Assembly: GCA_028753945.1 (NCBI GenBank)
Contig: JAPNXP010000002.1
Coordinates: 1,054,001-1,118,000, forward strand
Direction of reading: 5' to 3'
DNA: 64,000 nucleotides
DNA from: Hexactinellida sp. DTS-2022
Taxonomy: Eukaryota > Porifera > Hexactinellida
The first letter of the stretch is position 1. Each line of letters starts with the position of its first letter. A program made the translations under genes and the position numbers. Of the stretch, positions 34,390 to 43,938 are shown piece by piece. The notes under the pieces were generated by a model. It was not told the origin of the DNA, did no database searches, and saw nothing but the letters and a program-made list of their open reading frames with translations.

Positions 34390-35020
34390 GTCAAAGAGGA
34401 CCTTACGGGATATTGGGACCTTAACGGGATATTTGGACGGGTAATTGGGACCTGAACGGGATATCTGGACCTGAACGGGATATCTGGACCTGAACGGGAT
34501 ATTGGGACCTAACGGGATATTTAGACTTAACGGGATATTGGGACCTGAACGGGATATTTAGACTTAACGGGATATCTGGACCTGAACGGGATATCTGGAC
34601 CTGAACGGGATATCTGGACTTGAACGGGATATCTGGACTTGAACGGGATATCTGGACCTGAACGGGATATTGGGACCTGAACGGGATATTTGGACCTGAA
34701 CGGGATATTTGGACTTGAACGGGATATTTGGACTTGAACGGGATATTTGACTTGAACGGGATATTTGACTTGTATATGAAAATGGGCCCAAGGGAATATC
34801 ATTATCAATATTGAACAAATAGAATTAAACGGGATATTTAGACTTAACGGGATATTTGGACCTGAACGGGATATTTGGACTTGAACGGGATATCTGGACC
34901 CGAACGGGATATCTGGACCTGAACGGGATATTTGACTTGTATATGAAAATGGGCCCAAGGGAATATCATTATCAATATTGAACAAATAGAATTAAACGGG
35001 ATATTGGGACTTAACGGGAT
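34390..35020 (+). repeat. 19-bp minisatellite array, orientation 1
   Basis: About 33 units of AACGGGATATCTGGACCTG with T/G/C and one-base length variants. A 'ttgtatatgaaaatgggccc' interruption occurs twice (about 34,768 and 34,937), so part of the array was duplicated as a block. Open frames rich in the repeated peptide text are by-products of the period. It continues beyond an inserted element at 36,477-36,556. Confidence 0.95.
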
Positions 35021-36476
35021 CCGTAGCGGATTTACCATAGGGCTGCTCGGGCTAAAGCCCTAGGCCCACAACATTTTAGGCCCAGTTTAGGTCAACTTGC
35101 CCTGGGAATCGGATTGATTTGGGAGTAGAAACTAGTTTCCTCTGTATATAGTTTGCTTCAGCTAAACCCGAAGTTTCCATAAAATGTTAGCAACACCAGA
35201 TACATAAGTATTTCGTGACATTTTTCTGAATAAATTTGTCTATCCATATATTAAAAGCACAATTTTGTCTGATTCTGTGTGTGCTAGTCTAGAATTATTT
35301 GGGAAGACATATGCACTAGAAATATACAAATTGGCATGCAGGTGTAATTTTACACGTTCACAAATATGAAGTGGTCTTTACGTCTTCTAAACAAAATATC
35401 GGCATTCTGAGTCATAAAAGCGCATAACCTCAAACTTCCAAACGTCACCCTTATTGATGTATTGTCAAACTAAATATGTACTCATTTACTAATGATCACC
35501 TTTAATGATAAAAATATGGACAATAAACTTTCTGAGATGCGGGGAAATTCCCGGTACGGGCGCCCTTCGTTAAAAGTGCCCGGATATGGGAGGTTTGAGT
35601 GTATTTTGGAATAACTCATTCGTTAAAGTCCGAATCGGCCACAATTTTAGATTACAAGGCAGCATAAAATGAAGCACTCGTACGATTTATGGGATTATAG
35701 CCTCACGTGGGAACTAATTGGATTTAATCCTACAATTTTGATTCAGTCGACACAAAATTTTCACAATATACTATATATTGTATTGTAAATTTAACAATTT
35801 CACTTTTAATCTGCGTCAGCTATTATCAAAAACGTACCTCAAACTGCTTCCTCATAGATCAGATTGTGTTTTGGATATTCAATCTTCACCTACATTTTTC
35901 GCAGATTGCATTATTTGATTAATCCAGTTAGGCTTCCATCTGTCTACTTCTATTGCTGATTTATTTTTGCTCACGTCAATCACATAATCATGCATGATAT
36001 TACTTTCAAAGATATTCAACGATTTACCCGCCTATATCTTCTGGATTGTAAATGACATATTGATCCAACAATTTATTGTCAGGCTGGAAAATCTTGGTAT
36101 TAAATAGCAATTTAATTAATAAGTTGAATTACATTGATTCACAAATTGCGACAAACTAATCTGAATTAAATTAAGTACGTGTAATTTACAATTCACATAC
36201 TTAACATATTTATTATGAGTGATCTTTTGAGGTTGGTAAGGTCGCGAAGCGTCCGTTAATTGTGTTTTGCAGTCTAACACGAACGAAATAAGGACACGAT
36301 GCGACCTAGTCCTTAGAACTGGTTTATATTAATAGTTATTTTGGAAGAAAAAGTGTTATTTCAATGTTTCTGCTTAAATATGTAAAGTAGAGACTATGAT
36401 TAGAAAAATTAAGGATATAAAATAGGCCCAAAAACAATAAAAGCCCTAGGCCCATAACACCCTAAATCCGGCACTG
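35021..36476. mobile_element. hAT-type element inserted in the minisatellite, TSD AACGGGAT
   Basis: Identical AACGGGAT at 35,013-35,020 and 36,477-36,484. The ends 'gcggatttaccatagggc' and 'caccctaaatccggcactg' are weakly inverted; both ends also carry 'gccctaggcccataac'-type blocks facing each other. The 1.46-kb interior has no transposase and appears to hold a Helitron. Confidence 0.85.
35239..36310 (+). mobile_element. Candidate nested Helitron
   Basis: 5' TCTATCCATATATTAAAAGC with 'ttgtctgattctgtgtgtgc' and a 3' end ...GCGACCTAGT after GTCGCGAAGCGTCC. The signature is right but the flanking bases do not clearly fit A/T insertion. Confidence 0.45.
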
Positions 36477-36556
36477 AACGGGATATTGGGACCTGACCGG
36501 GATATCTGGACCAGACGGAATATTGGGATCTGAACGGGATATTTGGACCTGAGCTG
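36477..36556 (+). repeat. 19-bp minisatellite, right remainder
   Basis: Four degenerate units after the inserted hAT-type element, same orientation as 34,390-35,020. Confidence 0.9.
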
Positions 36557-36799
36557 GATGTTTTAAATTAGTTTATCGTGTCTCTTTTTCTTCATTCATT
36601 TATTTTCTCCCCTATTTTTTTCAATTGATAATATCATTTTTCTACCAAGTCCAAAAATCCCGTATAGTCGTGGTTTACTATATGTATCTACGTAACAATA
36701 AATTATTTATTAAGATTAGTTGTGTTTAGCTTTACCTCAAGATACTACTGAATCAGTTGGTTTCCTTTTGGGAATTCACATATTGGTCAGAAAGGATAA

Positions 36800-37235
36800 T
36801 CGTTCCAGAACTCGCAAGGAGGAGCGTATTGAAAAGTGGAAGCCGTTGTTCGACTCAGATCCTTGGCTGAGAGCGAATTAGTTGTGGAGGTAGTGGCGGT
36901 ACGGTTAGAGGCTGAGATGTTGAGGCGGCTTTTCAGGTGCTGTTCCTAAACTTAGACCCACCCCCAGATCCTCATGGAGCTCTACAAACCTTGTGTAGGA
37001 CAGACGGGGCGCAAGGTGAAGAAAAATACGTATTTTCTATCGACTAATGAACGCAGGGAATGAAGCTATGGCCCCAATGAACATTATTCGCGGCGTATTA
37101 GTGGTACAGTTACCGGAATCCGTACAACCCTCTAATAGAGAGTGGCTCAAGAAGGATGAGAATACAGAGCTCACCATCACCAAGGGTAGGGAGTTTATTC
37201 TGCAGGTTGAAGTGGTGCTGGAAGATAAGGGTTAG
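36800..37235 (+). pseudogene. Unidentified GC-rich coding-like segment
   Basis: One frame gives VLFLNLDPPPDPHGALQTLC and EEKYVFSID to a stop near 37,045. A second frame opens at 37,047 with 62 codons (IIRGVLVVQLPESVQPSN, TITKGREFILQVEVVLEDKG). Composition and codon use resemble the coiled-coil relic at 13.4 kb more than the local AT-rich sequence. No domain is recognised. It could be the decayed remains of one protein with a frameshift at about 37,045. Confidence 0.35.
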
Positions 37236-37509
37236 AAACACGACACAGGTTATCGCGATATGGGGCGGATCGCTCTGACGAGAGAACAGGAGGATAACCC
37301 CGGAGATAGGTAGACGAAGGGAAGGAATCAATCACAGCAAATATCAATCACAGCAAATATTCTCGAAGTGGGGATATCTTGAATGTACACCATTATCCCT
37401 TTAAACAAATTTGCAATAGTAAATATCTCATGCAAAGTAAATTTGATTAATACAAAATTAATACACCTTCAGCAGGGGCTCATACTACACAAGTTCTACT
37501 ATATTCAAA

Positions 37510-37916
37510 ATGAGAAGTTAATTAGGGGTAATATATTAAATGGTAACTCAAATGGGACATACCCATGTTCTCTCTGTTCTATGTCACTGTAAATATTGAG
37601 GGGGAACAATGTCTTAAACTTTTGGTGAATGAAGAGCGTAAATGAGGAAAAAAACCGGAGATAAACATCTGTGCTGCTCGCAGTTAGTTCCTTCCGGATT
37701 TTCCTGGAGGTAAAATATTTTGCAAACCTTATCGGCATTCAGTATCTCTTCAATTTTACTGAATCTAATATGTTGGATAATATCATTTTTGCTTTGTAGC
37801 AAGTGTCCTGGGTGTGACAACCACAATCCATTGATGCCATCCATTCTTCAAAATCGTGCAAAGTTTGCTCTTTGGGGAGGTAAAGTATTTCATTTGTTAC
37901 TGACAGTGACATATCT
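37510..37916 (-). pseudogene. Recombinase core-binding exon, third copy
   Basis: Minus-strand text LHDFEEWMASMDCGCHTQD, then (after a shift near 37,740) NADKVCK, SSTDVYLRFFSSFTLFIHQK and SDIEQREHG reaches a GTATGT site. It is the counterpart of exon 2 of the 32-34 kb copy, and the non-coding sequence after it (to about 37,400) also matches 33,200-33,350. The exon is cut off at its 5' side exactly where the Harbinger TIR begins (37,917). It has two frame changes and is dead as read. Confidence 0.7.
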
Positions 37917-38229
37917 GGGGCCGTATTCACTAAGAAGTTAAGTTCGAACTTAAGACTTAAGTACTAAGTTCGAACTTAAGTCGTATTCACTAAAATTGGT
38001 ATTCACTAAGATTTTAGTTCGTACTTAAGTTCGAACTTAAGTACGAACTTTAAGCAAGCTAGGGAGGTTGCTTAAGTGATTTTGTATTAGACTAAATTAA
38101 GAATTTCTTCGGATTCGTAATAATAATAGCATACTTTTATGCTACTCTCTAATTTGGTTGGCACAATACAAGTAAAATCGTTATATATCTGCACACTATC
38201 TATCTATGTAGTCTAGCTAATAACAAAAT

Positions 38230-38977
38230 TTATGATTTTTCTAACAGCTTCTGACGTTTCAGCCTGTAGTACTCCCTCTGCTCTTCAATTAGCTGAAGTT
38301 GTGCTGTGAATACAGCCATCTGTTGTAACAGCACTTCCTGCTGTAAAGGAAGTAAGTCCGCTACCTTCATTTCCGGCTGCTGCTGGGACTCCGTTGTACG
38401 TTGATAATCTGCTGGATCACGTCTTCGCTTCCTACTTTTCTTCCCGTTACGATTAACGTTAACGTTGGGTTCTTCGGGAGCATACAAAATTGACGTATCG
38501 TCTACAGTACCGAGCTGAGGAATCTGTTCGCTGCTGGCTGCTGTTTGCTTTTTGACACGAAATTATTGACAGCAACTGAGATTCCGCTAAAAGCTGGGGT
38601 GGTCTCAAACATCTCTCTAATTCTATCAGAATTAGTTTTACTCCAATCTGCAGCTAAAATTAACACGTCTTCGTCTTCGACAATTCCAGCGGAGTTTGAG
38701 CCCCCTCCGGTCATTTAGATTCCCTGAAGCTAGCATCAACTTTTGACTTGGCAGCTAACTTCAGGCTATTCCATTTCTTTCTTATGTCTTCTACCCCTCT
38801 ATTATTTCCATATACAGCGTTTACTTTGCCTGTAATGGTTTTCCACAGTTCCTTCTTCTTCTTATTGAGGTCAGCGCTGTTTCCTGAACCTCTCAATAAG
38901 TCGCCAGAAGATTCAATTTCACCAATGAGCGTGCACTCTTCTTCCTTAGTCCAATTTATCTTCCTGGATTTTTCCAT
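38230..38977 (-). pseudogene. Harbinger Myb/SANT-like DNA-binding protein, two frameshifts
   Basis: The start at 38,977 gives KINWTKEEECTLIGEIESSG, WKTITGKVNAVYGNNRGVED and RKKWNSLKLAAKSKVD, a trihelix/Myb-like (Myb_DNA-bind_5-type) domain of about 80 residues, typical of the second protein of PIF/Harbinger elements. The frame ends in an overlapping ATGA at 38,711-38,714, where a second frame starts (SAGIVEDEDVLILAADWSKT). A further shift near 38,545 leads to VDDTSILYAPEEP, a basic patch (GKKSRKRRRDPADYQRT) and a C-terminal coiled coil (LQLIEEQREYYRLKRQKLLE) ending at 38,230. Without the two shifts this is one protein of about 245 residues. A nuclear role in DNA binding for the transposase is expected from the family. 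Confidence 0.8.
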
Positions 38978-39175
38978 TCCGTTTAGAATTGGTTTTGTTC
39001 AACAGCAATTTATACAAATGGGAGAAAGAACATTGATCTAATTCCCCCACGAAAATTAATCTTCAATGGAATTACACGTACGTATATGCATTTGTTATTT
39101 TGGCATCAAAGCTACTTTGTATATGTATAGAGAACTTAACTGTTTCATTTTTAGAAAGACTGACGTACGTAGACA

Positions 39176-39366
39176 CAGGGCCGGATTAAGGTCTTCGTAG
39201 GCCCTAGGCACTTTGAGGATACCAGGCAGCATGCAGCAATTAGGCCCCAAATTTTTCGTAGGCCCCAAATTTCGTTCGTAGGCCCCAAAATTTCGTTCGT
39301 AGGTCCCAAATTTTTCGTAGGCCCTAGGCACAGTGCCTACTGTGCCTATTGGATAATCCGGCCCTG
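39176..39366. mobile_element. hAT-type miniature element nested in Harbinger, TSD CGTAGACA
   Basis: CAGGGCCGGATTAAGG / 'ggataatccggccctg' ends with exact CGTAGACA on both sides (39,168-39,175; 39,367-39,374). The interior repeats 'cgtaggccccaaat'. Confidence 0.95.
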
Positions 39367-39482
39367 CGTAGACACTCCTCTAAATGTTCTTAGGAAGCAC
39401 TTGTCTACATACCAGTAGTATATTTCTTTTTTGAATTAATTAAATATACTTCAACTAATTATCTTCATTTACATATATAAAT

Positions 39483-39690
39483 TCAATCAAAATTATGAAT
39501 AGAAAATTGGTCTCTGTAATGCTTAGCAGCCCAGTGTCCCAATTCTTCAATTACAATTGGTTCATCCATAAGTTGGTCAATAGGCGAATCGTCCTGCATT
39601 GGTTTCTTCCAAACTATAGCCATATTATTTAGCCATTCTTTAATAAATAAGAGATTCACAAAACATTGTAGGCAACAAATATTTATGTAA
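39483..39690 (-). pseudogene. C-terminus of Harbinger DDE transposase
   Basis: Minus-strand frame: NICCLQCFVNLLFIKEW, then DDSPIDQLMDEPIVIEELG and HWAAKHYRDQFSIHNFD before a stop at 39,483. The ending resembles the tail of DDE_4 Harbinger nucleases, and the position upstream of the Myb-like gene within the same TIRs fits. All catalytic Asp/Asp/Glu positions are outside the remaining piece, so the element cannot make its own transposase. This frame is below 60 codons as an uninterrupted ATG ORF and is easily missed. Confidence 0.6.
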
Positions 39691-39928
39691 ATATTTAGGT
39701 ATATTTACTATATTATTATTTGAGGCCGATTCCAAACTCCAAGAGAATAGAAATTGAGTGAAATAAAATTAAAAGTAAAAAGTTCATACTTAAGTTCAAA
39801 CTTAACTAAGTTTGAACTTAAGTTTGAACTTAACTCTTAGTGTATACGACTTAAGTTCGAACTTAACTAAGTTTGAACTTAAGACTTAAGTTCAAACTTA
39901 GTGCTTAACTTCTTAGTGAATACGGCCC

Positions 39929-40331
39929 CAGGGGTTTTCAACCTTTTGTACCATGCGACCCCTTTACAGATGCAGAAATGCTCGCGACCCCCCACAATGT
40001 TAATGTGAAAGTTTTTATTAATGTGTAATAAGTATTCCCATTGTTTAATTAAATTGATGCACCTCATGTTTCAAGCATATTCTGACAATTATGAATAACT
40101 ACAAGGTTATATATTTAAAAATCATCGCGAATGCCCTGAAAGCTCATTTCGTTAATATTGCATGTACATTACACATGCAGCACTGCATTTTTAAGTACAT
40201 GCACAATGTCCACACAATATACGCATTTAATGTAGATAATTTAAATAAGTTTTGACTTATATCTCGGTAGATTTAACGATTTTATATAAATTTTCCGGAA
40301 CTTCACGCGCCCCCCAGGTTGAAAACCCATG
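39929..40331. mobile_element. hAT-type element abutting Harbinger
   Basis: CAGGGGTTTTCAACCTTTTG and 'caggttgaaaacccatg' are inverted ends, with 'gcgacccc' / 'gcgccccc' just inside. It touches the Harbinger terminus, so no target duplication is readable on that side. Confidence 0.7.
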
Positions 40332-40400
40332 ATTTAGACTATAGTAGACTATAAAAGTTAATAACAATTAATAAGTAAACTTCAATTAATATTTTTCATC

Positions 40401-41179
40401 ATGGCAACAATTCCTAAAATTTCGTGTACCCTTTGCGGAAAAGACGTCATCAAACTAAGAAGGCATTTAAAACAATGTCATAACGACATAAATCAAGAGG
40501 AAATTAACAAAATCATTATTCAAGAGAAAATAATTTCCAACAATCAAGAAAATAAACTTATTTGTTGCAAATTCGAGGATGAAATCAAGAGTGTCTGCAA
40601 TGCGATAGTTCTTGAGGAGGGGTAAGTCAGTTTATTTAAATAGAAAGCTACTTATTTAAGTGAAATGCATTAATTATTTGCAATTTTACGTTTAGATACA
40701 GACATCACATTCTGAGAATGCACAAGATCTCCATTCAGACTACAGTAGGGAAACTACTCCTAATTAAATCTAGAAGCTTCAATAGTATTACTCTACATGC
40801 CGAAGTAGAAGCTGTTCCCGAAGAAGGAGCTTCGTTTTCAAGAGTAGCTGAGCATGAATCTCAAATACCGTTAGCAGATGAGCAAAATCCGTTACCATGT
40901 CAAGACGACTATGAACATGAGGTATTTTCGGAAGTACCTGGAGCAGAGGAAGATTTGCTCGCAACAGCAACAGAAAAGAATTATGGAGAAACAAACGAAA
41001 TAAGATACAGAGAAAAAGAATTTAAGAAATGGCTCATAGCAAAAAAGAAGATGAAGAGCACTACATCGCAAAGATTTGCGAAATGCATGACAAGCCAGAT
41101 TCAAATGAACATAGGAAATATAGAGGAATATATGGAAAATTTTATAAAAGAAAAAAAAGAAAAAGTACATACACCATGA
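40401..41179 (+). CDS. Two-exon zinc-finger/recombinase N-terminal gene (best-preserved copy)
   Basis: Exon 1 (40,401-40,621) encodes ISCTLCGKDVIKLRRHLKQC followed by His, a single C2H2-like finger (C-x2-C, then H-x4-C-H), and ends IVLEEG. Donor GGTAAGT and acceptor CGTTTAG bound a 74-bp intron (40,622-40,695). Joining gives an uninterrupted 234-codon frame, and the join reproduces the YRHHILR text seen in the 32-kb copy. Exon 2 carries HHILRMHKISIQTTVGKLLL, an acidic linker (to about residue 150), then EFKKWLIAKKKMKSTTSQRF, which lines up with FEEWMLSMDGG...TQDTCYKAK of the other copies as a core-binding segment, and a Lys-rich tail. It stops at 41,179. No catalytic domain follows before the minisatellite at 41,385, so it may be a truncated protein or the first part of an element cut by the array. 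No in-frame stop or shift is visible. Confidence 0.6.
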
Positions 41180-41384
41180 AGAAGTGGGCGGTAGGATACA
41201 TAGATGAATTCTGGGAAGAAAAAGAAGGAGGAAAATATCTTAAGTAGGAAAAAGAATGCATTCAGACACTTAAATACATTTTGTTAAGAAAAATAAATTA
41301 AACATTTCAGAACCACCGTTTAATTCCATCTTTCCAGTGTTGATTATGTCATTCCCTTAGACCCGATTGTCTTAAACCCCGTTA

Positions 41385-42530
41385 GGTCCCAATATCCCGT
41401 TCATGTCCCAATATCCCGTTCAGGTCCAGATATCCCGTTTTGTTCTATCTGTCCAGTATTGATTATGTTATTCTCTTAGATCCGATTGTCTTATACCCCG
41501 TTCAGGACCCAATATCCCTTTCAAGTCCCAATCTCCCGGTCAGGTCAAGATATCCCGTTAGGTCCAGATATCCCGTTCAAGTCCAAATATCCCGTTCAGG
41601 TCCCAATATCCCGGTAAGGTCCAAATATCCCGTTAAGTCTAAATATCCCGTTAGGTCCCAATTACCCGTCCAAATATCCCGTTCAGGTCCCAATATCCCG
41701 GTAAGGTCCAAATATCCCGTTCAGGTCCCAATATCCCGTTCAAGTCCAGATATCCCGTTCAAGTACAAATATCCCGTTAGGTCCAGATATCCCGTTCAGG
41801 TTCCAATATCCCGTTCAAGTCTAAATATCCCGTTAGGTCCAGATATCCCGTTCAGGTCCCAATATTCCGTTCAAGTCCAAATATCCCGGTAAGGTCCAGA
41901 TATCCCGTTCAGGTCCCAATTACCCGTCCAAATATCCCGTTCAGGTCCCAATATCCCGGTAAGGTCCAAATATCCCGTTCAGGTCCCAATATCCCGTTCA
42001 AGTCCAGATATCCCGTTCAAGTACAAATATCCCGTTAGGTCCAGATATCCCGTTCAGGTTCCAATATCCCGTTCAAGTCTAAATATCCCGTTAGGTCCAG
42101 ATATCCCGTTCAGGTCCCAATATTCCGTTCAAGTCCAAATATCCCGTTAGGTCCAGATATCCCGTTCAAGTACAAATATCCCGTTAGGTCCAGATATCCC
42201 GTTCAAGTCCAAATATCCCGTTAGGTCCAGATATCCCGTTCAAGTACAAATATCCCGTTAGGTCCAAATATCCCGTTCAGGTCACAATATCCCGTTCAAG
42301 TCCAGATATTCCGTTCAAGTACAAATATCCCGTTAGGTCCAGATATCCCGTTCAGGTTCCAATATCCCGTTCAAGTCCAAATATCCCGTTAGGTCCAGAT
42401 ATCCCGTTCAAGTACAAATATCCCGTTAGGTCCAGATATCCCGTTCAGGTTCCAATATCCCGTTCAAGTCCAAATATCCCGTTAGGTCCAGATATCCCGT
42501 TCAAGTACCAATATCCCGTTCAGGTGGGCC
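41385..42530 (-). repeat. 19-bp minisatellite array, orientation 2
   Basis: About 60 units of CCCGTTCAGGTCCAGATAT, the reverse complement of the array at 34,390-36,556. A ~265-bp block starting 'cccaattacccgtccaaat' is repeated (41,655 and 41,917), showing higher-order duplication. The start also carries two copies of an 'attgattatg..cttagacccgattgtctta' leader (about 41,340 and 41,457). Open frames inside are period artefacts. Confidence 0.95.
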
Positions 42531-42981
42531 CTTTGACAATCATTGCGATACATAATAATAAGCTTTAAAAGATTAATTTTTGAATATGAGATTCTCGAAA
42601 ATGATTACAAGCCCAAATTGACACTTTGTTATACGTGCGTATTACACTGCGTAATACACAAGTATAACAGTGCCAATTTAGGCACAGTATATTCGCATCG
42701 AATTTATAGAATTCAGTCTACGTTATTTAATTAAGATTTTACTCGAGGCGTACTCATTCTACCAGAGCGCCTCAAAATACCACAGTATACTTTGTAATAG
42801 CTCTATGGGCCCGGGGGGCTCGGGGCCCCCCAAATTTCCTGTGCCCCTCCCCCCTTTTTAGAGGCTTGTCCCGAAAAACATTGATCTGGTAACTAACTAC
42901 GACACTCTGTGCCCCCCAGAATGTATTCAAGCACGACGGCACTGATCATATGTATTGAATGCTATGCTACTCATTATCAAA
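42531..42981. other. No gene; a G/C-rich patch
   Basis: 'gggcccggggggctcggggc' and 'ctgtgccccccagaatg' (about 42,806-42,925) look like the edges of a degraded miniature element. Nothing else is recognised. Confidence 0.35.
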
Positions 42982-43161
42982 TTATACTGGATGTAGGTTT
43001 TCACCTGTTCTGGGATTAATTTCTATATCGGTTAGGAGCTCAGTAGAAACATTATCCTCGCCCCTAATTTGTGATCTGATGCTCAACTGAGAGATTTTTG
43101 TTTCTTCAATTTCACTTCTTTTCCTCTTCGCTTGGGGAATAGTTTTGGACAATCTATACAT
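42982..43161 (-). pseudogene. Short basic/acidic ORF, 59 codons
   Basis: ATG at 43,161, MYRLSKTIPQAKRKRSEIEE, then TKISQLSIRSQIRGEDNVST and DIEINPRTGENLHPV to a stop. The non-repetitive, codon-like text with a Lys/Arg cluster (possible nuclear signal) suggests the C-terminus of a larger protein. It falls between the minisatellite and the PHD element, so it may belong to the latter's source. No family is recognised. Confidence 0.35.
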
Positions 43162-43310
43162 ACCCTCTCGACTCTATATGTGCATGCACACTCGACTATC
43201 TATATGTGCATGGACACTCGACTGTATGTGCATGCCACTCGACTTTTTATTACCTCCTTATGTCATAATGTCGCAACATTGGGGCGAATGGTTGTGTCAC
43301 TGGAAAATTG

Positions 43311-43426
43311 CAGGGCTTTTCACGAGTCATTTGATTGACTCGATGACTCGGGTCATTGAATTTTGTCACGAGTCAATTGACTCGGTGACTCGAGTAAGTT
43401 GACTCGGTGACTCATGAAAAGCCCTG
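43311..43426. mobile_element. hAT-type miniature element in the left TIR, TSD GAAAATTG
   Basis: CAGGGCTTTTCACGAGTC ... 'gactcatgaaaagccctg' with exact GAAAATTG at both edges (43,303-43,310; 43,427-43,434). The interior is GACTCG-rich. Confidence 0.95.
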
Positions 43427-43761
43427 GAAAATTGGTCCCAGAAATATTGGTCCGGGAGACAATTTCCCCCAAAATAATTGGTCCCGGTGTAAGCGCGTTT
43501 TAGGCATCCAGCGATTTAGGGATCCACGTCCCTATATCGCTAGCGTTTTAGGGACCCTTGGATCCCAAAAACGCTAGCGATATAGGGATCAATTCAGTGA
43601 TATATGGACCCCACCCAAGGCCAACAATATAGAACATATAGGTTTTCTATATATTGCCCAAATCCTTCACTATATTTAGTTTTTGAGTGAAAAATAGTGA
43701 AAAATAGAAAGTGAAAGTGAAAGTGAAAAATAGAAAAATAGAAAGTGAAAAATCTTTCTAA

Positions 43762-43938
43762 GTGAAAAATAAAAAGAGGATCGATATATTTTGTGAATGC
43801 CGTACTCAGGAAGGAGGCAAAATGATACAATGTGCAGATTGTCAAGAATGGTTTCACGAAGAATGTATGCGGATCCCGATACTTGCGTGGACAGACCCAA
43901 ACAATAAGTGGGCGTGTGGAATTTGCAAAGAAATGTAG
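43762..43938 (+). CDS. PHD finger micro-ORF
   Basis: The frame is open from just after a TTTCTAAG acceptor-like site (GTG at 43,762) to a TAG at 43,938, 58 residues. IFCECRTQEGGKMIQCADCQ, EWFHEEC and WACGICKEM supply all eight ligands of a C4HC3 PHD finger (C-x-C, C-x2-C, H-x4-C, C-x2-C). The aromatic residue before the His pair is present. In known PHD fingers this fold binds histone H3 tails; here the domain is alone. It has no ATG in frame, so it is probably an exon spliced to something upstream, or a captured domain. The intact ligands suggest recent activity. Confidence 0.7.
   Translation: MKNKKRIDIFCECRTQEGGKMIQCADCQEWFHEECMRIPILAWTDPNNKWACGICKEM

Larger units (their letters stand above)
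37917..39929 (-). mobile_element. Harbinger-type element, 2.0 kb
   Basis: GGGGCCGTATTCACTAAGAA and its inverse 'ttcttagtgaatacggcccc' are perfect terminal inverted repeats. They are followed on both sides by a stack of TTAAGTTCGAACTTAAG-type palindromes. The coding remains, a transposase C-terminus and a Myb-like gene, both lie on the minus strand. The duplication at the ends could not be defined. Confidence 0.85.

Noticed and set aside
37917-38060. Stacked TTAAGTTCGAACTTAAG palindromes as a regulatory operator
   Set aside because: They lie inside both Harbinger ends as mirror copies, so they are part of the element termini.
34527-41892. Long repetitive open frames in the 19-bp minisatellites
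   Set aside because: The 19-bp period cycles through frames and gives the same peptide words in each. There is no start or domain, so this is a by-product of the repeat.
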